Shown: positions 1 to 6,499 of the stretch, piece after piece
Numbering within the stretch: position 1 is the first letter of the stretch
How the letters are laid out: each line of letters starts with the position of its first letter
Assembly (NCBI GenBank): GCA_005777515.1
Contig: SXMA01000100.1
Span: 1-6,499 of the forward strand
Origin: Actinomycetota bacterium
Lineage (GTDB): Bacteria > Actinomycetota > Actinomycetes > Nanopelagicales > Nanopelagicaceae
Reading direction: 5' to 3'
Length of the DNA stretch: 6,499 bases
Notes under the pieces: model-generated
Database searches by the model: none
What the model saw: only the letters and a program-made list of their open reading frames with translations
Told to the model about the DNA's origin: nothing
Translations under genes and position numbers: made by a program

Positions 1-1
1 A

Positions 2-628
2 ATTTCGCTAATGGCAAGAGCTGGTTATGGACTATTACTTGATTGCCAGGATCTTACAACTCGGCATATCAAAATTGATTTTGCTTCAAACTCTCTAAGA
101 CTTTTAATAATTGATACTCAGGCCCACCACGCTCTTACTGATGGTGGCTATGCCAAGCGGCGAGAGAGTTGCGAGGAGGTGGCTAAAATCTTTTCAATTG
201 CCTCCCTGCGCCAATTGAGTATGGAGAGCCTGTTATCCCACAAATCAAAGCTAAGTGATATTCAATTTAAACGAGCGCGACATGGTGTAAGCGAAATGGC
301 CCGAGTTCTAGATGCAGCAAAGTCCCTTGAGACAGGGGATTTTAAAGCACTTGGTCAGTTATTAAATCAATCTCATAACTCGCTTCGAGATGATTATGAG
401 GTCTCATGCCCTGAATTAGATCTAGCCGTTGATACCGCACTTAGCTCTGGAGCCCTAGGGGCAAGAATGGTGGGAGGTGGTTTTGGTGGAAGCGCTATTG
501 CGCTAATTAATGAAAGTGATGCAGGAGCAATTTCTCTAGCAATTGAGAAAGCATTTGCTCAAAGTGGATTTAAAGCGCCTAGATTTTTTGATTCGCTACC
601 AAGTGATGGAGCTAGAGTTATTTCTTAA
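2..628 (+). CDS. galK: Galactokinase, C-terminal part (5' end outside window)
   Basis: Galactokinase phosphorylates alpha-D-galactose with ATP to galactose 1-phosphate, the first committed step of the Leloir pathway, in the cytosol. The frame is open from base 2, and the residues before the first ATG (Ile-Ser-Leu) fit the family, so the ATG at 11 is an internal Met. 208 residues are visible, against about 380-390 for the whole protein. Visible signatures are LLLDC near residue 11, the HALTDGGYAKRRESCE block (about 43-58), RARHGVSE (about 91-98), the SLRDDYEVS segment (about 127-135), and the glycine-rich GHMP kinase motif 3, GARMVGGGFGG (about 153-163). The substrate-recognition N terminus, the ATP loop and the catalytic Asp lie upstream of the window. 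The TAA stop at 626-628 overlaps the stop of the convergent ACT gene. Other GHMP kinases are unlikely given the RRESCE and GGGFGG context. Confidence 0.93.
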   Translation: MSLMARAGYGLLLDCQDLTTRHIKIDFASNSLRLLIIDTQAHHALTDGGYAKRRESCEEVAKIFSIASLRQLSMESLLSHKSKLSDIQFKRARHGVSEMARVLDAAKSLETGDFKALGQLLNQSHNSLRDDYEVSCPELDLAVDTALSSGALGARMVGGGFGGSAIALINESDAGAISLAIEKAFAQSGFKAPRFFDSLPSDGARVIS

Positions 629-864
629 ACCACCGGCGTTACTGAGATGACTTCAACGCCGCCAATTGCGCTTAATACATTTACTAAGTCTTGCGGATCA
701 CTTCCTGGAAATGCCACCGTAATGTCATCTATTCCTCGCCCACCTTCAGATGAGAGAACAACAAGGCCGCGAATATCTCCGCCAGCAAAACCAATTGCAG
801 ATGCCACAGCACCTAAAGATCCTGGGCGATCAGGAAGTGCTACACGAATGCGGACCATTGCCAT
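625..864 (-). CDS. Small stand-alone ACT-domain protein
   Basis: A 79-residue protein made almost entirely of one ACT domain, the beta-alpha-beta-beta-alpha-beta fold that commonly binds amino acids and regulates metabolic enzymes. The first strand is VRIRVALP (about 4-11). It is followed by the DRPGSLG loop (about 12-18), which in ACT domains contacts ligand, an Ala/Gly-rich helix (about 19-30), strands around 32-38 and 46-52, and a second helix and last strand to the C terminus. No catalytic domain, signal peptide or membrane segment is present. From memory, related actinobacterial ACT proteins beside other genes are often longer, so this may be a reduced form. It begins 22 nt after the tRNA-Asn 3' end with no visible Shine-Dalgarno. 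The ATG at 862-864 and the ATG two codons later (856-858) are both possible starts. The ligand and the regulated partner cannot be told from sequence. Its TAA overlaps the galK TAA. Confidence 0.8.
   Translation of the reverse strand: MAMVRIRVALPDRPGSLGAVASAIGFAGGDIRGLVVLSSEGGRGIDDITVAFPGSDPQDLVNVLSAIGGVEVISVTPVV
634..661 (+). terminator. Inverted repeat after galK, possible weak or bidirectional terminator
   Basis: CGGCGTT at 634-640 and AACGCCG at 655-661 are perfect 7-bp inverted copies around a 14-nt loop. The first arm begins 6 nt after the galK stop. The repeat lies inside the last codons of the convergent ACT gene, so the same DNA could fold in either transcript. No U-tract follows on the plus strand, and only a broken T-rich stretch (TTT, then AAGAAAT) follows on the minus strand. 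It is therefore not a canonical intrinsic terminator, and it may only be a coding coincidence. It is listed because it is the only stem-forming sequence I found at the junction where both transcription units must end. Confidence 0.3.
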
Positions 865-886
865 AGGGATGAGTCTAAATGAAAAG

Positions 887-959
887 CTCCCTGACTTGGA
901 CTCGAACCAAGAACCTGCCGGTTAACAGCCGGCTGCTCTGCCAATTGAGCTATCAGGGA
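887..959 (-). tRNA. tRNA-Asn(GUU)
   Basis: A complete 73-nt cloverleaf reads on the minus strand. The acceptor arms TCCCTGA and TCAGGGA pair over 7 bp. The D stem is GCTC/GAGC around loop AATTGGCA, with the conserved GG. The anticodon stem is GCCGG/CCGGC around loop CTGTTAA, giving anticodon GTT. The variable loop is AGGTT. The T stem is CTTGG/CCAAG around loop TTCGAGT. The discriminator base is G, as expected for Asn. It decodes AAC and AAU. The 3' CCA is not encoded (the next bases are CTT), so a CCA-adding enzyme must supply it. It sits 17 nt after the dnaG stop and 22 nt before the ACT start, with no terminator visible on either side, so it may be cut from a longer mRNA. Confidence 0.97.
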
Positions 960-973
960 TCGTTCAGCGGCTA

Positions 974-1003
974 AATCTAGGTCAGAGACTCCCCCAACGC
1001 CAA
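974..1003 (-). promoter_or_regulatory. Candidate sigma70-type promoter for tRNA-Asn and the ACT gene
   Basis: On the minus strand TTGGCG (1003-998) and TAGATT (979-974) are separated by 18 nt. Each matches 4 of 6 bases of the -35 (TTGACA) and -10 (TATAAT) consensus, and TAGATT also fits the TANNNT form common in actinobacteria. A start about 7 nt after the -10 box would lie near 966-968, giving a leader of roughly 7-9 nt before the mature tRNA. The -10 box overlaps the dnaG stop codon (977-979), so the promoter would lie in the end of dnaG. Matches of this quality occur by chance; the support is mainly position. Confidence 0.35.
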
Positions 1004-2812
1004 TTCCCGCAGGGCCCGTCTCTTTGCCTCCATCTCAACTAACCTTGAAAACATCTGATTGTATTCGCTCTCACTCTCCAGCGGATTTAATCGCTGGAGG
1101 CTTGATTTCACTTCAGCGATAGATCTAGCAAGTGCTACTTCATTTAATCTGGCAGTAATACTTGAAACATAGCGATCAGAGATTTCACCATCGGTGCGTA
1201 TTGGCTCAACCATTAATTCGGTAATGAATGACTTCAGCTCATCAGAGCCTGTCGCCTCTAAATTAACTGCAACTAAATCCTCTTGGGTATCAATAAATTC
1301 TCTTAGCTTTATATAGGCCGGGTGTGAGAAGGCATTCTTCTCTAACTCTGGCCAATTTCTAACTAGCGCTGGCATCTGCAGGCGAACCTTTAAGACCTCA
1401 CGCTCAAGAATCAATCTTGGCTCACTTGGATCTGGCCGCCATTGTTCGCCAGCTACCGCAGCATCAACACTTGCAGGCTTCGATGAAGTATTTTTCTTAA
1501 CCGCAGCCATGACAACTTCAACTTCCATCCCAAGCCAGCCCGCAAGTGATCTTGCATACTCTGGCCTAAGTGAGGCATCTCGAATCTTTCCAATAAGAGG
1601 GGCGGCTGCATTTAGTGCTTGCACTCTGCCGTCAGCATTTCCTAAATCAAATTGCTTTATTGAGCTCTTGATCGCAAACTCAAAAAGTGGCACTCGCCTT
1701 GCAATCAGGTCACGAAGAGCAGCATCTCCCATTTCTTGTCTTAAATCAGATGGATCTAAGCCACTTGGCTCAACAGCGACAAAGGTTTGAGTAACAAACT
1801 TTTGATCATCGCCAAAAGCGCGAAGCGCAGCTTTCTGTCCTGCAGCATCACCATCAAATGTGAAGATCACCTCGCCACGGAATGCATCATCATCCATCAA
1901 TAGCCTTCGCAATATTCTTATATGCTCATCACCAAAGGCAGTTCCGCAAGTTGCAACGGCAGTTGGGATTCCTGCTAAGTGCGCTGCCATCACATCGGTA
2001 TAGCCCTCAACTATTACTACCTGGCGCTTCTTTGCTATCTCCTTCTTGGCCTTATCAAGACCATAGAGAACCTGGCTCTTCTTATAGATCGAAGTCTCAG
2101 GGGTATTTAGGTACTTCGGACCAGTATCTTCCTCATCACTTGCTAGTTTCCTAGCGCCGAAACCGACTAAATCACCGGAGATATCTCTGATGGGCCAGAT
2201 CAAGCGATTTCTAAATCGATCAATAGCTCCTTTGGTGCCTTCTTTTGTTAATCCCGCTAGCAGGAGTTCCTCTGCGCTAAAACCTTTTCCAAGTAAGAAT
2301 TTACTTAGCCCATCCCATTGATCAGGGGCGTAGCCAATTTCAAATGATTGGCTAGCTGTTTTATCAAAGCCACGTTTAATTAGTAGCTCTCTGGCATGGC
2401 TTGCGGTAGGAAGTTGCAGTTGCTCTTGATAAAAAAGTGATGCTTGAGTATTTGCTTCAAGAAGTCGAGAGCGCTGAACTGTCGGAGCCTTTGACCCGCC
2501 ACTGCTTTGTTCATAAGTTAATTGATAGCCAATTCTTGAGGCTAATCTTTCAATAGTTTCGGTAAAACTCAAATGATCAATCTTCATCACAAAGGCAATT
2601 ACATCTCCGCCTTCTTGGCAGCCAAAGCAATGAAAATATCCGCGAGCAGGTGTTACATGAAATGAGGGGCTCTTCTCGTCATGGAATGGACATAGCCCTT
2701 TCTTCTGTCCCCCACCAGCGCCTTTTAGTTGGACATAATCACCTACAACCTCATCAATTGGTGAATGATCGCGAACATAGCTCACATCGGTATCGCGAAT
2801 TCGTCCAGACAT
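977..2812 (-). CDS. dnaG: DNA primase DnaG
   Basis: DnaG synthesises the short RNA primers that start Okazaki fragments and the leading strand, acting at the fork with DnaB helicase. With the ATG at 2810-2812 it has 611 residues, normal for the family. The N-terminal CHC2 zinc finger has ligands C41, H44, C62 and C65. The RNA-polymerase core includes the basic RFRNRLIWPI segment (about 199-208) and the PKYLNTPETSIY block (about 232-243). The TOPRIM fold carries VEGYTDV (E269) and FDGDAAG (D320, D322), the metal-binding acidic residues. The rest, from about 460 onward, is the variable C-terminal region that binds helicase. A longer form from a TTG at 2831-2833 would add seven residues and overlap dgt; I rejected it because the protein then starts normally at MSGRIRD and AGGA sits 8 nt before this ATG. 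It follows dgt by 10 nt and precedes tRNA-Asn by 17 nt. Confidence 0.96.
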   Translation of the reverse strand: MSGRIRDTDVSYVRDHSPIDEVVGDYVQLKGAGGGQKKGLCPFHDEKSPSFHVTPARGYFHCFGCQEGGDVIAFVMKIDHLSFTETIERLASRIGYQLTYEQSSGGSKAPTVQRSRLLEANTQASLFYQEQLQLPTASHARELLIKRGFDKTASQSFEIGYAPDQWDGLSKFLLGKGFSAEELLLAGLTKEGTKGAIDRFRNRLIWPIRDISGDLVGFGARKLASDEEDTGPKYLNTPETSIYKKSQVLYGLDKAKKEIAKKRQVVIVEGYTDVMAAHLAGIPTAVATCGTAFGDEHIRILRRLLMDDDAFRGEVIFTFDGDAAGQKAALRAFGDDQKFVTQTFVAVEPSGLDPSDLRQEMGDAALRDLIARRVPLFEFAIKSSIKQFDLGNADGRVQALNAAAPLIGKIRDASLRPEYARSLAGWLGMEVEVVMAAVKKNTSSKPASVDAAVAGEQWRPDPSEPRLILEREVLKVRLQMPALVRNWPELEKNAFSHPAYIKLREFIDTQEDLVAVNLEATGSDELKSFITELMVEPIRTDGEISDRYVSSITARLNEVALARSIAEVKSSLQRLNPLESESEYNQMFSRLVEMEAKRRALRELALGESLT

Positions 2813-2820
2813 AGCTGTAA

Positions 2821-2824
2821 TCCT
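2821..2824 (-). promoter_or_regulatory. Ribosome binding site of dnaG
   Basis: AGGA on the minus strand, 8 nt before the ATG at 2812, overlaps the TAG stop of dgt (2823-2825). It decides the ATG start over the upstream TTG. It also suggests that ribosomes ending dgt may re-initiate on dnaG. Confidence 0.6.
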
Positions 2825-4064
2825 AAGCCCCAATCAATTTCTCATGGAGGGCGTATGCACCCATATCTGTTAATGAAGCTACCTGATCGATTACTACGCG
2901 CATCTTCGCCTCAGTGCTATCTGCAACCTGCCATTGCTGGAGGAAGAAACTCTCAAGACTTGCTGGGGCAAGGCGGCTGACAGCCTCAACTAATTCAATA
3001 ATTACCTCTTCTTGTCTTGCATAACGCTCCTTGGATACTTCTGCGCCGATTATGTAGTAACCCGCCATGGATTTAAGCAGCGCTACCTCAATTCTTACCT
3101 CACGAGGAACAATCAGGTTTGCTTGATAGCGAGTTAAATTCCCCTCTCCATATCTCTCTCTTGTGGCTCGCTCTGCAAAGAGAGCGAAGCGACCTATCAA
3201 TTGACTGGTCAAATCCTTTAACTGAGCAAGGTGTCTATGGCTTCTATCAAATTCTTTTGGCCAGCATGAAAGATTGTGCAGACAGTTAAGAGCGGATTTA
3301 GCCTCTTGCTCACTCAAATCAGGTAGGTAATCTTTAATTGCAGTCTGATAGAGATGCTCTAGATCGTCATTCAACTTTGAAATATCAATCTGTCCAGTTA
3401 CTAGGCCATCTTCTAGATCATGAACGCTATATGCCACATCATCGGACCAATCCATAATCTGGGCTTCCATGCAAGTTCTTGACTCAAGAGCTTCCTGCCT
3501 GACCCAATTAAAAATCTCTAGGTCATCTTGGTAGACGCCAAACTTATCTGGATTCTCTTTGCTGCTCCAAGGATATTTTGTTGCCGCATCAAGGGTTGCT
3601 CGAGTCAGATTTAAGCCAACAGAGAATCCATCTTGATCAACGGTCTTTGCTTCAATTCGAGTTAATAACCTAAAGCTCTGCGCATTTCCTTCAAAGCCGC
3701 CGATATCTTTAGCAATCTTTGCAAGTGCTTTCTCGCCGTTATGCCCAAATGGCGGATGACCTAAATCATGAGCCAGACAGGCGCTTTCTAAAAGGTCAGG
3801 ATCTCCGCCAAGTGCTGCGCCAATTTCTCTACCAACTTGCGCGCACTCAAGTGAGTGAGAAAGTCTCGTCCTTGGAAAATCACTCGCCCAAGGAACTGCT
3901 ACTTGAGTCTTTGCGGCAAGACGCCTTAGAGCAAATGAGTGGATAATTCTGGCGCGATCTCTGGCAAACTCAGTGCGCCCCTTGCGCTTTGCTGGTTCAT
4001 CAAGAAATCTTTCGCGATCCAGCTCGCTATAACCAAGATGCTCGTTTGCAGGATGAAGGGCCAT
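2823..4064 (-). CDS. dgt: dGTPase-like HD-domain dNTP triphosphohydrolase
   Basis: Family members hydrolyse dGTP, or other dNTPs, to the deoxynucleoside and triphosphate, so they shape the dNTP pool in the cytosol. The 413-residue protein has the N-terminal family block with FARDRARIIHSFALRRLAAK (about 33-52) and TQV after it. The HD metal site is RTRLSHS (H70), then LAHDLGHPPFGHNGE (H99, D100) and MDWSDDVAYSVHDLED (D208/D209). Length and the FARDRARI start match the actinobacterial group rather than the longer E. coli Dgt (505 residues). True substrate preference, and any activation by other dNTPs, cannot be read from sequence. The ATG at 4062-4064 follows the upstream stop by 7 nt and lacks a clear Shine-Dalgarno, so translational coupling is likely. 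Location just before dnaG links dNTP control with priming. Confidence 0.93.
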   Translation of the reverse strand: MALHPANEHLGYSELDRERFLDEPAKRKGRTEFARDRARIIHSFALRRLAAKTQVAVPWASDFPRTRLSHSLECAQVGREIGAALGGDPDLLESACLAHDLGHPPFGHNGEKALAKIAKDIGGFEGNAQSFRLLTRIEAKTVDQDGFSVGLNLTRATLDAATKYPWSSKENPDKFGVYQDDLEIFNWVRQEALESRTCMEAQIMDWSDDVAYSVHDLEDGLVTGQIDISKLNDDLEHLYQTAIKDYLPDLSEQEAKSALNCLHNLSCWPKEFDRSHRHLAQLKDLTSQLIGRFALFAERATRERYGEGNLTRYQANLIVPREVRIEVALLKSMAGYYIIGAEVSKERYARQEEVIIELVEAVSRLAPASLESFFLQQWQVADSTEAKMRVVIDQVASLTDMGAYALHEKLIGA

Positions 4065-4071
4065 AAGGTGC

Positions 4072-4695
4072 TTAGGCTACGTGGTCGCTGATATGTATGC
4101 CACGGCGCCCAAGGGTTAGATATGCAAGATAGGCCCCGCTCTCTCGCAATAAGTAGCGAAATCCAGCCTCTTCCAAGCTAGCGATGCCAACCCTTGTTGG
4201 TGAGCAGGTAGCGTTGAATCCAAAATCATTAGCCATCGTCATTGATCTTAAGCAGTGATAAGGATCGGTAACAATAATTATTTCTTTGATTCTCTTTATG
4301 CCATCAGCTTTTGATAGGGCTTCGATGCTTCGATAAGTATCACGGCCCTTGGCAACAGCTGTAACACTCTTTGCTCTTACTCCTTTAGAAATCAAATAAC
4401 TTCTTGATGCTGCAGCTTCTGTAAATCGATCCCCTGGCGCTCCCGCACCTAAGGTGTAGATCTCTCTGGCAAAGCCCTTCTCATAGATTCGAAGGCTCTC
4501 CTTCAGCCTTGCCTCTAAAACTTCACCAGGTCTTCCATCTAATTGCGCGGCTCCCATGACAACTATCGCATCTGCTTTTCTAATGGTTTCATTCTGCGCG
4601 GTATACCAAGTCTTTCCAATAGCCCAAAGTGGAATAACCAAGGCAACTAGAAGTAGAAAGCTAATAAACTTCCAAGCAAATTTAAATAAGAACAT
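4072..4695 (-). CDS. YdcF/SanA-like DUF218 protein, membrane-anchored
   Basis: A 207-residue DUF218 (YdcF/SanA-like) protein. A single hydrophobic segment at about 9-27, after a short Lys-containing start, looks like an N-terminal membrane anchor with the domain probably outside the cell (topology inferred). Family landmarks are ADAIVVMGAA (41-50), a basic/acidic helix around EARLKESLRIYEKG (61-74), the Glu-Ala pair in FTEAAASRSYLISKGV (91-106), RDTYRS (118-123) and VTDPYHCLRS (142-151). The biochemical function of the family is not settled; SanA of E. coli is linked to vancomycin resistance and envelope barrier, and YdcF has been reported to bind S-adenosylmethionine. No cell-wall gene is nearby, so context does not help. 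Its ATG shares one base with the dusB TGA (TGATG at 4697-4693), so it is likely translated by re-initiation. I give no gene symbol, because ydcF and sanA cannot be separated here. Confidence 0.85.
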   Translation of the reverse strand: MFLFKFAWKFISFLLLVALVIPLWAIGKTWYTAQNETIRKADAIVVMGAAQLDGRPGEVLEARLKESLRIYEKGFAREIYTLGAGAPGDRFTEAAASRSYLISKGVRAKSVTAVAKGRDTYRSIEALSKADGIKRIKEIIIVTDPYHCLRSMTMANDFGFNATCSPTRVGIASLEEAGFRYLLRESGAYLAYLTLGRRGIHISDHVA

Positions 4696-5867
4696 CAGCC
4701 GCCAGATCCAGAATCTTCGCCATCTACTGCAACTAATTCTTCTGGATCATTGAGCCAGCCTTCAGGCAGGCTCACAGCGCGTCCATGGCTGGTGCGTCCT
4801 CGCGGTGCATCGCCAATTGCTACTGGATATGGTTGATCAACTAATTGATCTAATAGCTCTCGAAGCTCGAGAAGTGATGAAACCATTCCAAATTTTGCTC
4901 TAAGCTCTCTTTCAACTCTAAAGCCCTTTAAATACCAGGCCATATGTTTTCTTAAATCTCTACAAGCTCTATCCTCGCTTGAGAAATACTGAGTAAGAAG
5001 CTCTGCATGGCGATAAATAATCTCTCTAACCTGAAATAGATTTGGAAGAGCTCTTATCTCTTGGCCATTAAAGGCTGCAACCAAATCTGCAAACAACCAT
5101 GGCCGTCCCAGACACCCTCTGCCCACTACAACGCCTGCGCATCCAGTTGTTTTCACCATCTCTATCGCATCAGAGCCAGACCAGATATCGCCATTTCCAA
5201 GCACTGGGATGCCAGTTGGGGCAAGGTGTTCCACTAGGTTCTTGATTTTGCTCCAATCAGATTTTCCTTCATAGAGCTGCGCTGCGGTTCTGGCATGAAG
5301 TGCCACCCAAGCAACTCCTAGATCTGCAGCTATTTTCCCAGCATCTAAATAAGTTTCATACTGACTATCAATTCCAACTCGCATCTTTACAGTTACGGGG
5401 ATCTGATACTTACCTGCGCCCTTTACTGCAGCCTCAACTAGAGATGCAAAGAGGCGCCTCTTATAGGGAAGTGCTGAACCTCCCCCTTTTCTTGTAACTT
5501 TTGGAACTGGGCAACCAAAATTTAGATCTATATGATCTGCTAAATCTCTACTTCCTAAAATCTCAACTGCTCGTGATAAATCCTCTGCGGTTGTGGCATA
5601 GAGCTGGATAGAGCGAGGATGCTCACCAACTCCTGGCGTAATCATTCTTAGAGTTTCATCGTTACCTTCAATTAAGGCTCTTGCGGTAACCATCTCTGAG
5701 ACAAAGAGGGCAGCGCCTTGTTCCCGGCAGAGCAATCTAAAAGCAGCATTGGTAATGCCAGCCATTGGAGCAAGAACAACTGGCGCAGTTAAATCTAAAC
5801 CGCCACCACGAATTGGAAGATGAAGCGGCTTTAGATCTAGCAGCCCAGTAGCCGCGGGGCTAACCAT
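4695..5867 (-). CDS. dusB: tRNA-dihydrouridine synthase, DusB/Nifr3 type
   Basis: This enzyme reduces specific uridines of tRNA to dihydrouridine with FMN and NADPH. The 390-residue protein is a TIM barrel followed by a helical tRNA-binding domain. Visible motifs are the FMN-binding start [14 protein letters not shown] (31-44), DLNFGCP with catalytic Cys119, VTVKMRVG (K161), [16 protein letters not shown] (H191), [11 protein letters not shown] (221-231) and the phosphate-binding [12 protein letters not shown] (247-258). The helical domain follows (about 275-350). A tail ending in Gly/Ser residues, after [16 protein letters not shown], looks like actinobacterial family members. The ATG at 5865-5867 lies 31 nt inside the end of glyS. 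No usable ATG, GTG or TTG occurs between it and the first barrel strand, so the overlap seems real. AGG lies about 7 nt upstream. E. coli DusB modifies U17, but the site in this group is not certain. Confidence 0.95.
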   Translation of the reverse strand: MVSPAATGLLDLKPLHLPIRGGGLDLTAPVVLAPMAGITNAAFRLLCREQGAALFVSEMVTARALIEGNDETLRMITPGVGEHPRSIQLYATTAEDLSRAVEILGSRDLADHIDLNFGCPVPKVTRKGGGSALPYKRRLFASLVEAAVKGAGKYQIPVTVKMRVGIDSQYETYLDAGKIAADLGVAWVALHARTAAQLYEGKSDWSKIKNLVEHLAPTGIPVLGNGDIWSGSDAIEMVKTTGCAGVVVGRGCLGRPWLFADLVAAFNGQEIRALPNLFQVREIIYRHAELLTQYFSSEDRACRDLRKHMAWYLKGFRVERELRAKFGMVSSLLELRELLDQLVDQPYPVAIGDAPRGRTSHGRAVSLPEGWLNDPEELVAVDGEDSGSGG

Positions 5868-6499
5868 GCCTCAACCTGATCAATACTGATTCGCTCCTGC
5901 TTCATTGAATCACGTGCTCTAATTGTTACCGCATTGTCATTTAAAGTATCAAAGTCAACAGTGATTGCATAAGGAGTACCGATCTCATCTTGTCTGCGAT
6001 ATCTCCTGCCAATTGCTCCAGCATCATCAAAGTCAACGCTCCAGTTCTTGCGAAGCGCTGCGGCTAAATCTCTTGCTTTGGGTGAGAGATCTGCATTTCT
6101 AGATAGCGGAAGTACTGCAACCTTTACTGGAGCTAGTCGATAATCAAGACGGAGAACAACTCTTTTCTCCATTTCCCCCTTGGAATTAGGCGCCTCATCC
6201 TCGCTATAGGCATCCATTAAGAAGGTTAGGGCGCAGCGATCAACCCCAGCTGCAGGCTCAATAACATAGGGAAACCAGCGCTCATTTTTTTCTTGGTCAA
6301 AGAAGGAGAGATCTTTACCTGACTTTTCAGAGTGGGCCTTTAGATCAAAGTTGGTTCGATTGGCAATTCCCTCAAGCTCTCCCCAGTGGGTTCCGGCAAA
6401 TTCAAAGTTGTATTCAATATCAACAGTTCGCTTGGAGTAATGGGAGAGTTTCTCCTTCGGATGTTCAAACAAACGAAGGCGCTGCGGATTGATTCCTAA
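5837..6499 (-). CDS. glyS: Glycyl-tRNA synthetase, C-terminal part (5' end outside window)
   Basis: GlyRS is a class II synthetase that charges tRNA-Gly. The open frame runs to the window edge, giving 220 residues against about 460 for the single-chain homodimeric form; this is not the two-subunit (alpha2beta2) type. The residues before the first TTG at 6470-6472 (LGINPQRLR) match the family, so that codon is internal. Landmarks are the [20 protein letters not shown] block (about 12-31), the [20 protein letters not shown] segment (about 37-56), [13 protein letters not shown] with the motif-3 helix after it (about 76-98), and the anticodon-binding domain from [18 protein letters not shown] to the end (about 126-214), including [17 protein letters not shown]. 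It ends in LLGC, a normal C terminus. Class II motif 1 and motif 2 lie outside the window. The last 31 nt overlap the dusB start. It is the first visible gene of the minus-strand series, and its promoter is outside the window. Confidence 0.95.
   Translation of the reverse strand, partial: LGINPQRLRLFEHPKEKLSHYSKRTVDIEYNFEFAGTHWGELEGIANRTNFDLKAHSEKSGKDLSFFDQEKNERWFPYVIEPAAGVDRCALTFLMDAYSEDEAPNSKGEMEKRVVLRLDYRLAPVKVAVLPLSRNADLSPKARDLAAALRKNWSVDFDDAGAIGRRYRRQDEIGTPYAITVDFDTLNDNAVTIRARDSMKQERISIDQVEAWLAPRLLGC

Noticed and set aside
11..628. ATG at 11 as the galactokinase start
   Set aside because: The frame is open upstream to base 2, the preceding residues fit the family, and a start here would remove the catalytic half of the enzyme. 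It is a window-edge truncation, not a short gene.
647..925. 92-residue plus-strand frame across the ACT gene and tRNA-Asn
   Set aside because: It runs antisense through a recognised protein and into a tRNA, is rich in Pro, Ser and Arg, and resembles no family I know. It is a shadow.
887..959. tRNA-Asn as an integration (att) site for a mobile element
   Set aside because: The 3' end is followed at once by the ACT gene and galK. No integrase and no repeat of the tRNA 3' end was seen in the window.
1509..2154. Plus-strand frames antisense to dnaG (1509-1790, 1882-2154)
   Set aside because: They lie opposite the TOPRIM and core regions of DnaG, with low-complexity composition and no recognisable domain.
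2812..2833. TTG start for DnaG, adding seven residues
   Set aside because: It would overlap dgt by 11 nt. The ATG at 2812 has AGGA 8 nt upstream, and the protein then begins as family members do.
2765..5497. Short plus-strand frames at 2765-2980, 3719-3946, 4556-4753 and 5300-5497
   Set aside because: All lie opposite well-supported minus-strand genes, lack domains, and have composition expected of antisense shadows.
5837..6472. TTG at 6472 as a start of a short protein
   Set aside because: The frame continues to the window edge with conserved GlyRS residues, so this is an internal Leu of glyS.
1..6499. CRISPR array, insertion sequence, defence system, toxin-antitoxin pair or riboswitch
   Set aside because: No spaced direct repeats, transposase motifs, terminal repeats or suitable non-coding leader exist. 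Nearly every base belongs to a recognised housekeeping gene.

Overview
The window looks like a chromosomal housekeeping region of a low-GC, streamlined actinobacterium. The protein sequences and the grouping glyS, dusB, dgt, dnaG, tRNA-Asn look actinobacterial (recalled family knowledge, no search run). Codon use is AT-leaning and spacing is extremely tight, which would fit a freshwater Nanopelagicales (acI-type) genome. That taxonomic guess is inference.

Layout. At the left edge, on the plus strand, is the C-terminal half of a galactokinase (galK, 2-628), cut by the window start. Everything else is on the minus strand. In transcription order, from right to left, it is: the C-terminal half of glycyl-tRNA synthetase (5837-6499, cut by the window end), a DusB-type tRNA-dihydrouridine synthase (4695-5867), a membrane-anchored YdcF/SanA-like DUF218 protein (4072-4695), a dGTPase-like HD phosphohydrolase (2823-4064), DNA primase DnaG (977-2812), tRNA-Asn(GUU) (887-959) and a small stand-alone ACT-domain protein (625-864). 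galK and the ACT gene converge, and their stop codons overlap in a shared TTAA at 625-628.

The minus-strand genes overlap (31 nt, 1 nt) or are separated by 7, 10, 17 and 22 nt. Only 56 of 6499 bases lie outside a gene, and no gene-free stretch approaches 300 bases. The series probably forms one transcript that continues from upstream of glyS. A candidate internal promoter straddling the dnaG stop codon could also drive tRNA-Asn and the ACT gene separately.

Functionally the cluster joins translation (GlyRS, tRNA-Asn, tRNA dihydrouridylation) with replication (primase, and a dNTPase that can adjust the dNTP pool). I found no mobile element, CRISPR array, phage gene, riboswitch or clear new system. 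The points worth a second look are the compaction, the tRNA embedded between protein genes, the short ACT protein and the shared ends of the convergent genes.
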